Below, in pieces: positions 35,517 through 44,231 of a stretch of 64,000 nt of DNA. Position 1 is the first letter of the stretch, and every line of letters starts with the position of its first letter. The position numbers and the translations under genes are program-made. Origin of the DNA: Versatilivorator sp963663845. Lineage in GTDB: Bacteria; Acidobacteriota; Terriglobia; Versatilivoradales; Versatilivoraceae. The stretch is taken from NCBI GenBank assembly GCA_963663845.2, contig OY760650.2, positions 186,001 to 250,000 on the forward strand, given 5' to 3'. The notes under the pieces are model-generated. The model did not search any database, had not been told where the DNA came from, and saw nothing but the letters and a program-made list of their open reading frames with translations.

Positions 35517-36283
35517 ACAGACGGGATTGACCAGGCCACGACTCGCGCAATGGTCAAGACATCGACTCGATGTGCCCCCTGTTTTCTTAGCATCCTAGCA
35601 CATTCGTTCAAGGTAGCACCGGTGGTGAAGACATCGTCCACCAGGAGGACCGAACGCTTGCGGACGGCCGCCCGATCGGCCACTCTGAACGCGCCCTGGA
35701 TGTTTCGGCGCCGCTGCCCGCGCGAGAGCCCCGCCTGGACCGCGGTGGACCGATGCCTGACGAGAACCCTGTCCATCAGAGGGACTTTCGTCCAACGACT
35801 CAGGTGCCGGGCCAGCAACCCGGCCTGGTTGAAGCCGCGTTCCTTCCGGCGGGCCTTGTGGAGGGGCACCGGCACGATCATGTCCGGACCCCGCTCCTGA
35901 CAGCCCTGCACCCAAAGCGTGTGGATCAGGCGGGCCAGCGGACGAGCCAGGCTGGGATGGGAGCCGTACTTGAACTGGTGGATGATGGCCTGGAGAGGAT
36001 CCTCCAGCCTGCCGTAGGATCGGGCGAAATCGAAGTGGAAGTCGCCTCGGCGGCAGGCCGCGCACAAGACCTTCTCCGCCGGCAGATTGCCGGACGCAAA
36101 GGCATAGCCGCACCGGTCGCAAAGAATTCCGTCCAGCCGGGCGACATGCTGCCAGCAGGGCCGGCAAACGACCCCGCACCCCAGGGTTTCCACCGAGCTC
36201 TGACAGACCACGCAAGTGGCGGGAGACAGGACTGAAACCAGCGCGTCGAATAGAGGGCGCCACCGCCCGGAGATGGAATTCAA
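35513..36283 (-). CDS. comF: ComF-family phosphoribosyltransferase-like protein
   Basis: A 256-residue ComF/GntX-like protein. The N-terminal zinc region has paired cysteines (CVVC, CRPC, CDRCG, CAACRRG). The C-terminal PRTase-like half ends with the PRPP loop SVLLVDDVFTTGATLNECA; before it are IIHQFKYGSHPSLA, VPVPLHKARRKERGFNQA and AGLSRGQRRRNIQGAF, all family blocks. ComF is needed for DNA uptake in transformable bacteria. The start is a TTG at 36283, located inside a short tandem duplication (36278-36356). Confidence 0.9.
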   Translation of the reverse strand: MNSISGRWRPLFDALVSVLSPATCVVCQSSVETLGCGVVCRPCWQHVARLDGILCDRCGYAFASGNLPAEKVLCAACRRGDFHFDFARSYGRLEDPLQAIIHQFKYGSHPSLARPLARLIHTLWVQGCQERGPDMIVPVPLHKARRKERGFNQAGLLARHLSRWTKVPLMDRVLVRHRSTAVQAGLSRGQRRRNIQGAFRVADRAAVRKRSVLLVDDVFTTGATLNECARMLRKQGAHRVDVLTIARVVAWSIPSV

Positions 36284-36356
36284 ACGACGGACCGCGTAGC
36301 GAGGGAGGGACTGATGGAACAGGATTCAAACGACGAACCGGACAGCGAGGGAGGGG
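36278..36356. repeat. Imperfect tandem duplication at the comF/DksA-type gene boundary
   Basis: Two 33-bp units (36278-36310 and 36324-36356), each beginning ATTCAAACGACG and ending AGCGAGGGAGGG, agree at about 28 positions. The first contains the TTG start of comF; the second ends just before the DksA-type gene's stop codon. Confidence 0.6.
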
Positions 36357-36734
36357 CTAGTAGAAGTGGGATTCCTCCAGAAGACCTTCTTCCTGTTTTT
36401 CCTGGCAGCTAATGCAATAGCGCGTCCATGGAACCGCCTCCAGCCTCCTGGCTTGAATGGCGTTTCCACAGGCGATGCACACGCCGAAGGAGTCGGTGCC
36501 CACCCTGGCCAGGGCTTCCTCCACCAGTTGCATGATGGACCGTTCCGTGCTGCTATGGCTGAAAAGAAACTCCTTGGTGTAGGAGCTGGCCGCCTTGTCG
36601 GCAACGTCCTGGGAACTCTCCTCGTCCGCCTCACGGCCATACTGCTCCGTCTTGGAGACCATCCGGTGGAGTTCTTCCTTCTTTGTCAGCAGCTTCTTTC
36701 TGAAGTGGTCCAGTTTCTTGGCATCCATGACCAT
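36357..36734 (-). CDS. TraR/DksA-type zinc-finger protein
   Basis: A 125-residue protein with an N-terminal coiled-coil hairpin (about residues 1-70, KKLDHFRKKLLTKKEELHRM) and a C4 zinc finger CIACGNAIQARRLEAVP...YCISC. ESSQDVADKAAS at the hairpin tip resembles the acidic DksA tip. Such proteins bind the RNA polymerase secondary channel and modulate initiation, often with ppGpp. The ATG at 36734 is used; another Met is at 36728. Its end lies 73 bp before the comF start. Confidence 0.85.
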   Translation of the reverse strand: MVMDAKKLDHFRKKLLTKKEELHRMVSKTEQYGREADEESSQDVADKAASSYTKEFLFSHSSTERSIMQLVEEALARVGTDSFGVCIACGNAIQARRLEAVPWTRYCISCQEKQEEGLLEESHFY

Positions 36735-36866
36735 GACGTGCGAACGCGATGCTGGAGCGACGACGGCCCTGCCGACCTGCCAAGGTCGCGGCAACGAAAC
36801 CGGGAATGCTACCCCATATGAGCGGTGAACCCCAAACTATTTGTGACGCGGAATCCGTTTCATGCC

Positions 36867-37259
36867 TCAGGACATTTGCGGCAACGAGTCAGGGGGCTCC
36901 GTTGCGGAAGGGTTGGAATCATCGATCTTGCCGGCGCCGCGCCACAGGCGCTCCAGGTTGTAGAAAGACCGCCTGTCCGGAGAAAAAATATGGACGACGA
37001 ACTCCGAATAGTCCATCAGGACCCACTGTGCCTGCCGGTAACCCTCGATGTGGTCGGGCGTTTTTCCAACTCTCTTCAATCTGATCTCGATTTCGTTGGA
37101 GATCGCCTGGATCTGGGGAGCCGAGGCGCCCGAACAAATGATGAAGTAATCGGTAAAGGCCGCCATTTCCCTGAGGTCCAGAACGATGAGGTCGAGCGCC
37201 TTCTTGTCCCGGGCGGCTTCAAACGCACAACTGAGGAGGGGTTCGTCCGTGTTCAACAA
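36867..37259 (-). CDS. rsfS: Ribosomal silencing factor RsfS
   Basis: A 130-residue RsfS/Iojap protein that binds ribosomal protein uL14 and blocks subunit joining. The core is intact: ALDLIVLDLREMAAFTDYFI, ICSGASAPQIQAISNEIE, and GYRQAQWVLMDYSEFVVHIF. The start is a TTG overlapping the end of nadD by 7 bp, with AGAGGTG just upstream; the usual nadD-rsfS coupling. The last ~20 residues are a variable tail. Confidence 0.93.
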   Translation of the reverse strand: MLNTDEPLLSCAFEAARDKKALDLIVLDLREMAAFTDYFIICSGASAPQIQAISNEIEIRLKRVGKTPDHIEGYRQAQWVLMDYSEFVVHIFSPDRRSFYNLERLWRGAGKIDDSNPSATEPPDSLPQMS

Positions 37260-37921
37260 GCACCTCTGTAGAGACGGTTCTTCCCGATGTATTCCAGCAC
37301 TGCCGGCGGCAGCATCTCGGCCACCGTCTGCCCCCGCCGAATCCGTTCCCGGACTTCCGAGGACGAAACAGGGTTGGAGAACTCACGATACAGGTAGCAA
37401 CGATTGTTCGGATCCAGAGAAATCGGGTTTCGGTCGCCGACCGGACAGATGGACCCGAGAAACGCATCGGGGACTCTCAGGGTCAGTTGGCGCTCATCGA
37501 AGCCGGGCCGGGCAAAGACCAGAAACCGGCAGAGCCGGGGAAGACGCTCGAAGTCCTTCCAGCTCGAAATATCCAGAAACGTATCGATGCCCAGGATGAA
37601 AAAGACTTCCGAGGCGGCTCCAAGGCGTTGCTTGAACTGCCGAATGGTGTCCACCGAGTAGGACTTCCCCTCCCGGCCATGCTCCAGGCTGGAGGGAACC
37701 AACCGGGGGTGGTCGATGGCGGCCAGAGACACCATGGCGTGGCGGTCAAGAAAATTGGCTTCCGTCCTTCGAGTCTTGTGGGGGGGGCGCACCGACGTTA
37801 CCAGATAGACCCGCTCCAGTGCCGCCAACCTGAGGGCTGCCTCCGCCAGTTGGAGGTGACCCCGGTGAATGGGATCGAAGGTCCCTCCCAGCAAGCCGAC
37901 TCGAACCACCCGGTCATTCAT
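37253..37921 (-). CDS. nadD: Nicotinate-nucleotide adenylyltransferase
   Basis: A 222-residue NaMN adenylyltransferase, late step of NAD synthesis. The nucleotidyltransferase motif GGTFDPIHRGHLQLAE is at the N-terminus, PPHKTRR follows, FFILGIDTFLDISSWKDFERL is the NaMN-binding block, and SSSEVRERIRRGQTV is the ISSTxIR-type motif. The ATG at 37921 gives the normal N-terminus and overlaps obgE by 8 bp. Part of the rplU-rpmA-obgE-nadD-rsfS operon. Confidence 0.95.
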   Translation of the reverse strand: MNDRVVRVGLLGGTFDPIHRGHLQLAEAALRLAALERVYLVTSVRPPHKTRRTEANFLDRHAMVSLAAIDHPRLVPSSLEHGREGKSYSVDTIRQFKQRLGAASEVFFILGIDTFLDISSWKDFERLPRLCRFLVFARPGFDERQLTLRVPDAFLGSICPVGDRNPISLDPNNRCYLYREFSNPVSSSEVRERIRRGQTVAEMLPPAVLEYIGKNRLYRGAC

Positions 37922-38957
37922 TTGATCGATAGCCGCCCGCGGCCGGCGCTGCCGGCGCGGCCATTCTCTCCAACATGCCCCAGATTGTGACCTTGAGGTC
38001 CTCAAGACCTTGACCGGTTACCGCGGAAATGGCGTGAAAATCCAGGCCGCGCTCCCGCGCCACCCGGCTCAGCGCCTCCAGGTGAGTCGAATCGCCCATG
38101 GCATCGATCTTGGAGGCGACCACCAGGGTCGGCTTTCGGAGCATTTCCGGATTGAAGGCGGCCAGTTCCCGATTGATGGTCTCGTAGTCGAGGGCCGGAT
38201 CTCGTCCATGGTCTCCCGCCAGATCCACCAGGTGCAGAAGCACCCGGGTCCGTTCGATATGGCGCAGAAACTGGATGCCGAGTCCCTGTCCAAGATGAGC
38301 TCCGGCAATCAGCCCCGGAATATCGGCGACCACAAAGCTCCGATAGTCCTCCAGTTCGACCACTCCAAGGTTCGGCTCCAGGGTGGTGAACGGGTAGTTG
38401 GCGATCTTGGGCCTGGCAGCCGAAAGGCGAGAGATCAAAGTGGACTTCCCCACGTTGGGAAAGCCGACCAGCCCCACGTCGGCCAGGAGCTTCAGCTCCA
38501 ACTCGATCTGGCGGCTCTCTCCGGGAAAACCGTACTCGAATCGGCGGGGCGCCTGGTTCACCGAGCTGGCGAACTGCGCGTTGCCCCTGCCTCCGCGCCC
38601 CCCCCGACACAGCAGGACCTTTTCGTCGGCAACCAGGAAGTCGTGAACCAGCTCGCCGCTGCCGGCGTCGCGGGCAAGGGTGCCGACCGGCACGGTCAGA
38701 GTCAGATCCGGAGCGTCTCTTCCGTGGCACTTGCTTCCAAGGCCATGGGTTCCCCGCCTGGCCCGAAAGTTTCTCTTGTATCGGTACTGGATCAGTGTGT
38801 TGTGGCGCATGGAGGCCTGCATGTAGATGTGCCCCCCACGCCCCCCGTCGCCACCGGCGGGCCCTCCTCGGGGAACGAACTTCTCCCGGCGGAAGGCAAC
38901 GCAGCCCGACCCGCCGTCTCCGGCCCTGACGCTGATGGAAGCTTCATCCAGAAACAT
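37914..38957 (-). CDS. obgE: Obg-family GTPase
   Basis: A 347-residue Obg GTPase, involved in large-subunit assembly and stress responses. The glycine-rich Obg fold covers residues 1-158 (FLDEASISVRAGDGGSGCVA, GGDGGRGG). The G domain has GFPNVGKST, the ANYPFTT switch region, VADIPGLI and SKID. There is no extended C-terminal OCT domain. It lies downstream of rpmA and overlaps nadD. Confidence 0.97.
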   Translation of the reverse strand: MFLDEASISVRAGDGGSGCVAFRREKFVPRGGPAGGDGGRGGHIYMQASMRHNTLIQYRYKRNFRARRGTHGLGSKCHGRDAPDLTLTVPVGTLARDAGSGELVHDFLVADEKVLLCRGGRGGRGNAQFASSVNQAPRRFEYGFPGESRQIELELKLLADVGLVGFPNVGKSTLISRLSAARPKIANYPFTTLEPNLGVVELEDYRSFVVADIPGLIAGAHLGQGLGIQFLRHIERTRVLLHLVDLAGDHGRDPALDYETINRELAAFNPEMLRKPTLVVASKIDAMGDSTHLEALSRVARERGLDFHAISAVTGQGLEDLKVTIWGMLERMAAPAAPAAGGYRSNE

Positions 38958-39033
38958 CCCGACTCCAAAAACAAAATCCCCTGCCGTGAACTTCCAACGT
39001 CCACTACAGGGGATTCATGCGGATCAGGTTTTT

Positions 39034-39294
39034 CTATTCAGCCGCGGGATAGATGCTGACAAACCGACCTTTTCGTCCTTTGTCTTCAAACTTCACCTGC
39101 CCACCGATGCGGGCAAAGAGCGTGTCGTCCTTTCCGAGACCCACGTTGGCGCCGGGCTTGATTCTGGTTCCCCGCTGGCGGACCAGGATGGAACCGCCGC
39201 TGACCCGCTGGCCGTCGAATCGCTTGACGCCTAGCCGCTGAGCATTGGAATCGCGGCCATTTCGGGAACTGCCTACCCCTTTCTTGTGGGCCAT
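39034..39294 (-). CDS. rpmA: 50S ribosomal protein bL27
   Basis: An 86-residue bL27, matching MAHKKGVGSSRNGRDSNAQR, RLGVKRFDGQ and GGSILVRQRGTRIKPGANVG. Its N-terminal tail reaches the peptidyl-transferase centre; this one begins directly with the mature-type MAHKK, so no N-terminal processing is required. It lies 16 bp after rplU in the operon. Confidence 0.98.
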   Translation of the reverse strand: MAHKKGVGSSRNGRDSNAQRLGVKRFDGQRVSGGSILVRQRGTRIKPGANVGLGKDDTLFARIGGQVKFEDKGRKGRFVSIYPAAE

Positions 39295-39310
39295 GGGCTC
39301 TCCTCCTTCT

Positions 39311-39637
39311 TCAACCTTCCTGGGGTTCGGTCCGGATGGCGTCGATCTTGACGGCGGTGAAGTCCTGGCGGTGCCCCCGCAGGACGCGATACTGCTTTCG
39401 ACGCTTGAACTTCAGGACGCGGATCTTCTTGGCTCTGCCGATCTCGACTACCGTCCCCAGAACCCTGGCCTTGTCAATGGTGGGACGACCGATGGTGTGC
39501 TGCTCCTCGTCCTGAATGGCCAGCACCTTGTCGAATTCGACCGGATCCCCCACCTGCTGTTTCATCTTGTCCAGGCGAACCACCTCTCCGGGAGATACCC
39601 GATACTGCTTGCCTGCGGTCTTGATAACTGCGTACAT
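39311..39637 (-). CDS. rplU: 50S ribosomal protein bL21
   Basis: A 108-residue bL21: MYAVIKTAGKQYRVSPGEVV at the start, then the basic KKIRVLKFKRRKQYRVLRGH block that contacts 23S rRNA, and a short ending. First gene of the operon, read from a near-consensus promoter at 39661-39690 with a leader of about 20 nt. Confidence 0.98.
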   Translation of the reverse strand: MYAVIKTAGKQYRVSPGEVVRLDKMKQQVGDPVEFDKVLAIQDEEQHTIGRPTIDKARVLGTVVEIGRAKKIRVLKFKRRKQYRVLRGHRQDFTAVKIDAIRTEPQEG

Positions 39638-39660
39638 GACGCCTCGCTCCGTGGCCCGAG

Positions 39661-39690
39661 ATTATAAGGGGAGCCGATCGAGCCTGTCAA
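39661..39690 (-). promoter_or_regulatory. Consensus sigma70 promoter of the rplU operon
   Basis: On the minus strand, TTGACA (39690-39685) and TATAAT (39666-39661) are both perfect consensus hexamers, separated by 18 bp. They lie 24-53 bp upstream of the rplU ATG. This is the strongest promoter match I see in the window and suits a ribosomal-protein operon. Confidence 0.85.
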
Positions 39691-39729
39691 CGTTTGGAGG
39701 TCGCTTGGAGGCCGGCGCCAGGGCCCGGC

Positions 39730-40590
39730 TCAATCCTGCCTCTGCGATCGGTCCCGATCGGCGAATTCCACCTCGACCCGCCGGTCGATGACCCCCTCCC
39801 GGTAACCCCGGTCCAACAGCAGTTGCACCGCGCGGCGCTCGGCGGCCCCATAGCCCAAAGTCCTTTGATTCACGTACATGCCCACGAAACGGTCCGCCAG
39901 GCGGGGGTCCATGTCCCTGGCAAAGCTCATGGCGTAGTCCAGGGCCTGGGCGCGATGGTCCAATCCATATTGAATACTCTGCTTGAGGATCCGGGCGATC
40001 CGTCCAATGGCGGCCGTCCCCAGATCCTTGCGGATGGCATTGCCGCCCAGGGGCAACGGCAGGCCGGTTTCCCGGTGCCACCACTCCCCCAGGTCGACGA
40101 CGGCGTGCAGGCCCAGGCTGGAATAGGTCAATTGACCCTCGTGAATGATCAATCCGGCATCGGCCCGATCATCGGCCACCGCCTCGAATATGCGGTCGAA
40201 GGGAACCACCACCGGCGTGAAGTCGGGCTGGAAGAGCCTCATGATCAGATAGGCGGAGGTCATGGCGCCGGGGATGGCAAGGACCTTGCCCTTGAGTTCG
40301 CCGGGCTCCATGGGTCTCTTGGCAACCACCAGGGGGCCGTAGCGATCCCCCATGCTGGCTCCGCTGTCCAGCAGGCTGTATCGATCATGCAAAAAGGCGT
40401 AGGCATGAAAGGAGATGGCCGTGACCTCGTAGCGGCCCTCCAGCGCTCTTCGATTCAGCGTCTCGATGTCCTTGAGGACGTGACGGAACTCGAACCCGCC
40501 GCTGTCGATGCGGTTTTTCGCCAGCGCATAGAACATGAAGGCGTCGTCCGAGTCCGGACTGTGGGCTACGGTGATCAATGGTCCCGGCAT
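39730..40590 (-). CDS. mqnD: 1,4-dihydroxy-6-naphthoate synthase-like (MqnD), menaquinone synthesis
   Basis: A 286-residue protein of the MqnA/MqnD periplasmic-binding-like fold. The text LITVAHSPDSDDAFMFYALA, EVTAISFHAYAFL, GPLVVAKRPM, DAGLIIHEGQLTY and LPLPLGGNAIRKDLG follows MqnD, which acts late in the futalosine pathway to make 1,4-dihydroxy-6-naphthoate. The ATG at 40590 is preceded by CCAGGAG nine bases upstream; one at 40659 would add 23 residues. No other mqn genes lie here. It is divergent from the alpha/beta hydrolase. Confidence 0.85.
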   Translation of the reverse strand: MPGPLITVAHSPDSDDAFMFYALAKNRIDSGGFEFRHVLKDIETLNRRALEGRYEVTAISFHAYAFLHDRYSLLDSGASMGDRYGPLVVAKRPMEPGELKGKVLAIPGAMTSAYLIMRLFQPDFTPVVVPFDRIFEAVADDRADAGLIIHEGQLTYSSLGLHAVVDLGEWWHRETGLPLPLGGNAIRKDLGTAAIGRIARILKQSIQYGLDHRAQALDYAMSFARDMDPRLADRFVGMYVNQRTLGYGAAERRAVQLLLDRGYREGVIDRRVEVEFADRDRSQRQD

Positions 40591-40757
40591 GGGAAAAAGC
40601 TCCTGGAGGCTGGACAACCCCATGTGCAGGCTGCTGAATTCTTTCAGCGGTGCATCCACCTGCCTGAAGAGCTTGGTATCTTAGTCTCAAATCCAAAGTG
40701 GGCGCAATTTCAAACGTGGTAAGATGCCCGATTTCGGAACAATCAGCGCCCACGACC

Positions 40758-41570
40758 ATGCCCTTTCTGAATCTCCCCACGGGAGTCCGTGTCCACTATG
40801 AACGCCAGGGTAAAGGGCCGCCTCTGATCCTCATCATGGGCACCGGACTCGACTGCTCCTGCTGGACCCCGCAGGTGGAAGCCTACCGGGAGGAATTCGA
40901 CTGTATCCGCTTCGACAACCGGGGCGCGGGAAAGACCGAGGCTCCTCCGGTCCCGCTGAGCGTCCCGCTCATGGCCGAGGATACGGCAGCCCTGCTGCAG
41001 TCCCTGGAAGCGGGGCCAGCCCATGTCTCGGGGTTGTCGCTGGGTTCCTGCATCGCCCAGGAGCTGGCCTTGAATCACCCCGAGCTAGTCCTGACGCTGC
41101 AGCTTCATGGGACCTGGGGGCGAGCCCACGGATACGCCGCCAGAAAATTCAGGGCTCAGCTCAAGCTGCTGGAGACGCTCGACCTTGCCGCCTTCTACGC
41201 CATCAACGTGTTGTGGTTCATCACCCCGGAAACCATGCGCCGCCATCCCGACCGGGTGGAGCGGCAAATTCGGCATATCGTCCGCAACCTGCCGGACCGG
41301 GAACTGCTGAGGCAACAGTACCAGGCGGACCTGGACCATGACGCGCTTGGGCGTCTCCATGAGATTCAGGCCCCGACCCTGGTCACGGTGGGAAGCTTTG
41401 ATCTCGCCCTTCCCCCGATGTATGCTCAAGAAGTCGCCGCCGCCATCCCCGACAGCGAGTTGGTGATTTTTCAGAACGGCGGCCATCTGCACAATATCGA
41501 GCAGCCGGAAGAATTCAATCGCGTGACCCTGGACTTCCTCCGTCGCCACCGGACGCGGCTGGGCGTCTGA
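40758..41570 (+). CDS. Alpha/beta hydrolase
   Basis: A 270-residue alpha/beta hydrolase. LILIMGTGLDCSCWTPQVEA carries the oxyanion segment, FDNRGAGKTEAPP follows, the nucleophile is in VSGLSLGSCIAQELAL, Asp in TVGSFDLALPP and His in NGGHLHNIEQPEEF. The ATG at 40758 is used. The fold matches the 3-oxoadipate enol-lactonase/epoxide-hydrolase-like group, but the substrate is undetermined. It is divergent from mqnD. Confidence 0.88.
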   Translation: MPFLNLPTGVRVHYERQGKGPPLILIMGTGLDCSCWTPQVEAYREEFDCIRFDNRGAGKTEAPPVPLSVPLMAEDTAALLQSLEAGPAHVSGLSLGSCIAQELALNHPELVLTLQLHGTWGRAHGYAARKFRAQLKLLETLDLAAFYAINVLWFITPETMRRHPDRVERQIRHIVRNLPDRELLRQQYQADLDHDALGRLHEIQAPTLVTVGSFDLALPPMYAQEVAAAIPDSELVIFQNGGHLHNIEQPEEFNRVTLDFLRRHRTRLGV

Positions 41571-41688
41571 GACGAGGCGGCGCGGGAACGGCAGCCGGCG
41601 GCGTCGAGCGTCGCCGATTGCAGGGTCGATGCCGGCTCCTCTCGGGCCAACCGGCCGCTCTCGAACCCGGGGTTTCCCGCGGGCCCTC

Positions 41689-42846
41689 ATGAACAGTCAA
41701 GCCCTGACCCAATTGACGGCCGAGGAGGAGTTGTTCCGGGATGCCGTTCGCGACTTCGCGCGCTCCGAGATCGGTCCCCGTGTCAAGGAAATGGACGCGC
41801 GGGAGACGTTCGACCCCGATCTCCTGCGGCAATTTTTCGAGTTGAACCTGATGGGCATTCAGATTCCCCAGCAGTGGGGGGGCGCCGAAGGCAGCTTTTT
41901 CATGTCCGTCTTGGCGGTGGAAGAGCTGTCCCGGGTGGACCCTTCCGCCGCGGTGATCGTGGATGTCCAGAACACCCTGGTCAACAATGCCCTGCTGAAT
42001 TGGGGCAGCCAGGAGCAGAAATCCCGTTATCTGCCCCGCTTGGCCACCGGCTCGGTGGGGGCCTACGCGCTGTCGGAGGCGGCCGCCGGCAGCGATGCCT
42101 TCGCACTCCGGACCCGGGCGGTGGAAAAGGACGGCGCCTTCTTCCTGAGCGGCCAGAAGCTGTGGACCACCAACGCCCTGGAGGCCGACCTCTTCATTCT
42201 GTTCGCAACCCTCGACCCCGGCCTGGGATACCGGGGGATCACCGCCTTTCTCGTCGAGAAGGACTTTCCCGGGTTTTCGGTGGGCAAGAAGGAAGAGAAG
42301 CTGGGCATCCGCGCCAGCAGCACCTGCGAGCTGGTGCTGGACCATTGTCGGGTTCCCGCGGAAAACGTCCTGGGCGAGCGCGGCAAGGGTTACAGGGTCT
42401 CCATCGAAACCCTCAATGAAGGCAGAATCGGCATCGCCGCCCAGATGATCGGACTGGCTGCCGGAGCGCTGGAACAGGCCACCCGCTACGCCGGAGAGCG
42501 GCAGCAGTTCGGACAGCCGCTCTCCAAGTTCCAAGCCATTCGATTCCAGATCGCCGAGCTCTCCACCGAGTTGGAGGCGGCCCGCCTGCTGACCTACAAC
42601 GCGGCCCGAATGAAAGACGCCGGCGCGCCGTTTTTGAAGGAAGCGGCCATGGCCAAGTTCTATGCCGCTCAGGTGGCCGAGCGGATTGCCTCGGAGGCGG
42701 TCGAGATCTTCGGCGGCTACGGCTATACCCGAGACTACCCGGTGGAGAAATTCTACCGGGACGCCAAGATCGGCAAGATCTACGAAGGGACCTCCTTCAT
42801 GCAACTCGAGACCATCGCCCGGGCCGTGTTGAAGGATCGATCCTGA
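41689..42846 (+). CDS. Acyl-CoA dehydrogenase (short/branched-chain type)
   Basis: A 385-residue flavoprotein of the acyl-CoA dehydrogenase family. The N-terminal helical domain begins LTAEEELFRDAVRDFARSEI, the middle domain has YALSEAAAGSDAFALRTRA, and the C-terminal domain contains the catalytic Glu in KIYEGTSFMQLETIAR, after EIFGGYGYTRDYPVEKFYRD. The substrate is likely a short or branched acyl-CoA, with ETF as electron acceptor. The ATG at 41689 gives the usual length. It is followed 1 bp later by cbiX. Confidence 0.93.
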   Translation: MNSQALTQLTAEEELFRDAVRDFARSEIGPRVKEMDARETFDPDLLRQFFELNLMGIQIPQQWGGAEGSFFMSVLAVEELSRVDPSAAVIVDVQNTLVNNALLNWGSQEQKSRYLPRLATGSVGAYALSEAAAGSDAFALRTRAVEKDGAFFLSGQKLWTTNALEADLFILFATLDPGLGYRGITAFLVEKDFPGFSVGKKEEKLGIRASSTCELVLDHCRVPAENVLGERGKGYRVSIETLNEGRIGIAAQMIGLAAGALEQATRYAGERQQFGQPLSKFQAIRFQIAELSTELEAARLLTYNAARMKDAGAPFLKEAAMAKFYAAQVAERIASEAVEIFGGYGYTRDYPVEKFYRDAKIGKIYEGTSFMQLETIARAVLKDRS

Positions 42847-42847
42847 G

Positions 42848-43231
42848 ATGGCTGAAAAGACGGGACTGCTGATTATCGACCATGGAAGCCGCCGGCCCGA
42901 CGCCAATCGGGTGGTGCGCCAGGTTGCCGCAATGGTTCGGGAGAAGTCCCGTTTCCTGATTGTCCAGCACGCCCACATGGAACTGGCGGAGCCCACCATC
43001 CAACAGGGATTCGAGACCTGTGTGGCGGCCGGGGCGGACGCGATCGTGGTCCAGCCCTACTTCCTGGGTCCGGGGAGGCACTCCACCAGCGACATTCCCA
43101 GGATGGTCCGGGAAGCGGCCCGAAACCACCCCCAGGTCGCCATTCGCCTCAGCGCCCCGCTGGGGCCCCATCCCAAGATGGGAGAGCTGATCCTGGAGCG
43201 AATCGGGGAGGCAGGGATCCTCCAACACTAG
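42848..43231 (+). CDS. cbiX: CbiX/SirB-type chelatase-like protein
   Basis: A 127-residue single-domain chelatase-fold protein. LLIIDHGSRRPDANRVV gives the N-terminal His of the metal site, IVQHAHMELAEPTI and VVQPYFLGPGRHSTSDIP the second, followed by LSAPLGPHPKM. Family members insert Co2+ or Fe2+ into sirohydrochlorin. The short form probably acts as a dimer. It starts right after the acyl-CoA dehydrogenase stop and ends 4 bp before the LD-carboxypeptidase. Confidence 0.88.
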   Translation: MAEKTGLLIIDHGSRRPDANRVVRQVAAMVREKSRFLIVQHAHMELAEPTIQQGFETCVAAGADAIVVQPYFLGPGRHSTSDIPRMVREAARNHPQVAIRLSAPLGPHPKMGELILERIGEAGILQH

Positions 43232-43235
43232 ACCC

Positions 43236-44159
43236 ATGCAGAAAGCCAAGCCGCTTCAACCCGGGGACACGGTCGGCATTGCAGCCCCGTCGGGGTGCGT
43301 CGAGCGCGAGGACCTGCTGCACGGGATCTCGGAGATCCGGAGACTGGGCTACCAGGTCCGCTACCACGACTCCCTCTTTTCCAGGCACCGCTACTTTGCA
43401 GGCTCCCACCGGCAGCGGGCGGAGTCGCTCACGGACCTGTTCACCGACCCCGGCGTGAAGGCGATCTTCTGCGCCCGCGGCGGCTACGGCTGCCAATACC
43501 TGCTGGAACTGCTGGATCCGGAGATCCTGCAGGCGCATCCCAAGATTTTTCTGGGCTACAGCGATGTCACCGTTCTGCTGCAGTTCCTGGAAAACCGGTG
43601 CGGCCTGGTCTGCTTCCACGGACCCATGGTGGCCCGGGAGTTCGCCCGGGGCGAGCCCCACTACGTTCGCGACAGCCTGCTGCACTGCCTGACCGCAACT
43701 CGGCCCGGCCGGAGGCTCCATTCCCCCGAATGCCTGACACTCCAGGCCGGGACCGCTCGCGGGCGCTTGACCGGGGGGTGCCTGACGCTGCTGGCCGCCT
43801 CCCTGGGCACGCCCCATGAATTGCAGACTCAGGACAGGATTCTCTTTCTGGAGGACATCAACGCCAGGCCCTACCAGGTGGACCGGATGTTGATGCAGCT
43901 CAAGCTGGCGGGGAAACTGGAGGGCGTTCGGGGCTTCGTCTTCGGCGAAATGCTCGACTGCGAACCGGCCGGACAAGCGCCGGCCATACCGGAGATCGTC
44001 CTGAGCCTGCTGCAGGAATTCCAGGTCCCCATCTGGTACGGACTGCGCTCCGGACACACCAGCAGCGGCTGCCTGACCCTTCCCTTCGGCGTGGAGGCTC
44101 GACTGGATGCCGGGCAGGGCTGGCTCCGGTTCGAGGAAGCAGCCGTGGCCGCCGGATGA
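43236..44159 (+). CDS. ldcA: LD-carboxypeptidase (S66 family)
   Basis: A 307-residue S66 peptidase that removes the terminal D-Ala from the L-Lys/DAP-D-Ala bond of recycled muropeptides. The N-terminal blocks are GDTVGIAAPSG and FCARGGYGCQYL. The nucleophile Ser is in FLGYSDVTVL, Glu in LFLEDINARPYQVDR and His in LRSGHTSSGCLTLPFG. It is cytoplasmic and has no signal sequence. It is followed by mpl, whose ligase consumes exactly the tripeptide product. Confidence 0.92.
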   Translation: MQKAKPLQPGDTVGIAAPSGCVEREDLLHGISEIRRLGYQVRYHDSLFSRHRYFAGSHRQRAESLTDLFTDPGVKAIFCARGGYGCQYLLELLDPEILQAHPKIFLGYSDVTVLLQFLENRCGLVCFHGPMVAREFARGEPHYVRDSLLHCLTATRPGRRLHSPECLTLQAGTARGRLTGGCLTLLAASLGTPHELQTQDRILFLEDINARPYQVDRMLMQLKLAGKLEGVRGFVFGEMLDCEPAGQAPAIPEIVLSLLQEFQVPIWYGLRSGHTSSGCLTLPFGVEARLDAGQGWLRFEEAAVAAG

Positions 44160-44231
44160 ATCCCGGCGACTCCCTTCTCGACCGGAGGGATGGCTCCACC
44201 CGATCGGCCAACCCCTTGGAGAGGTCCGGCG

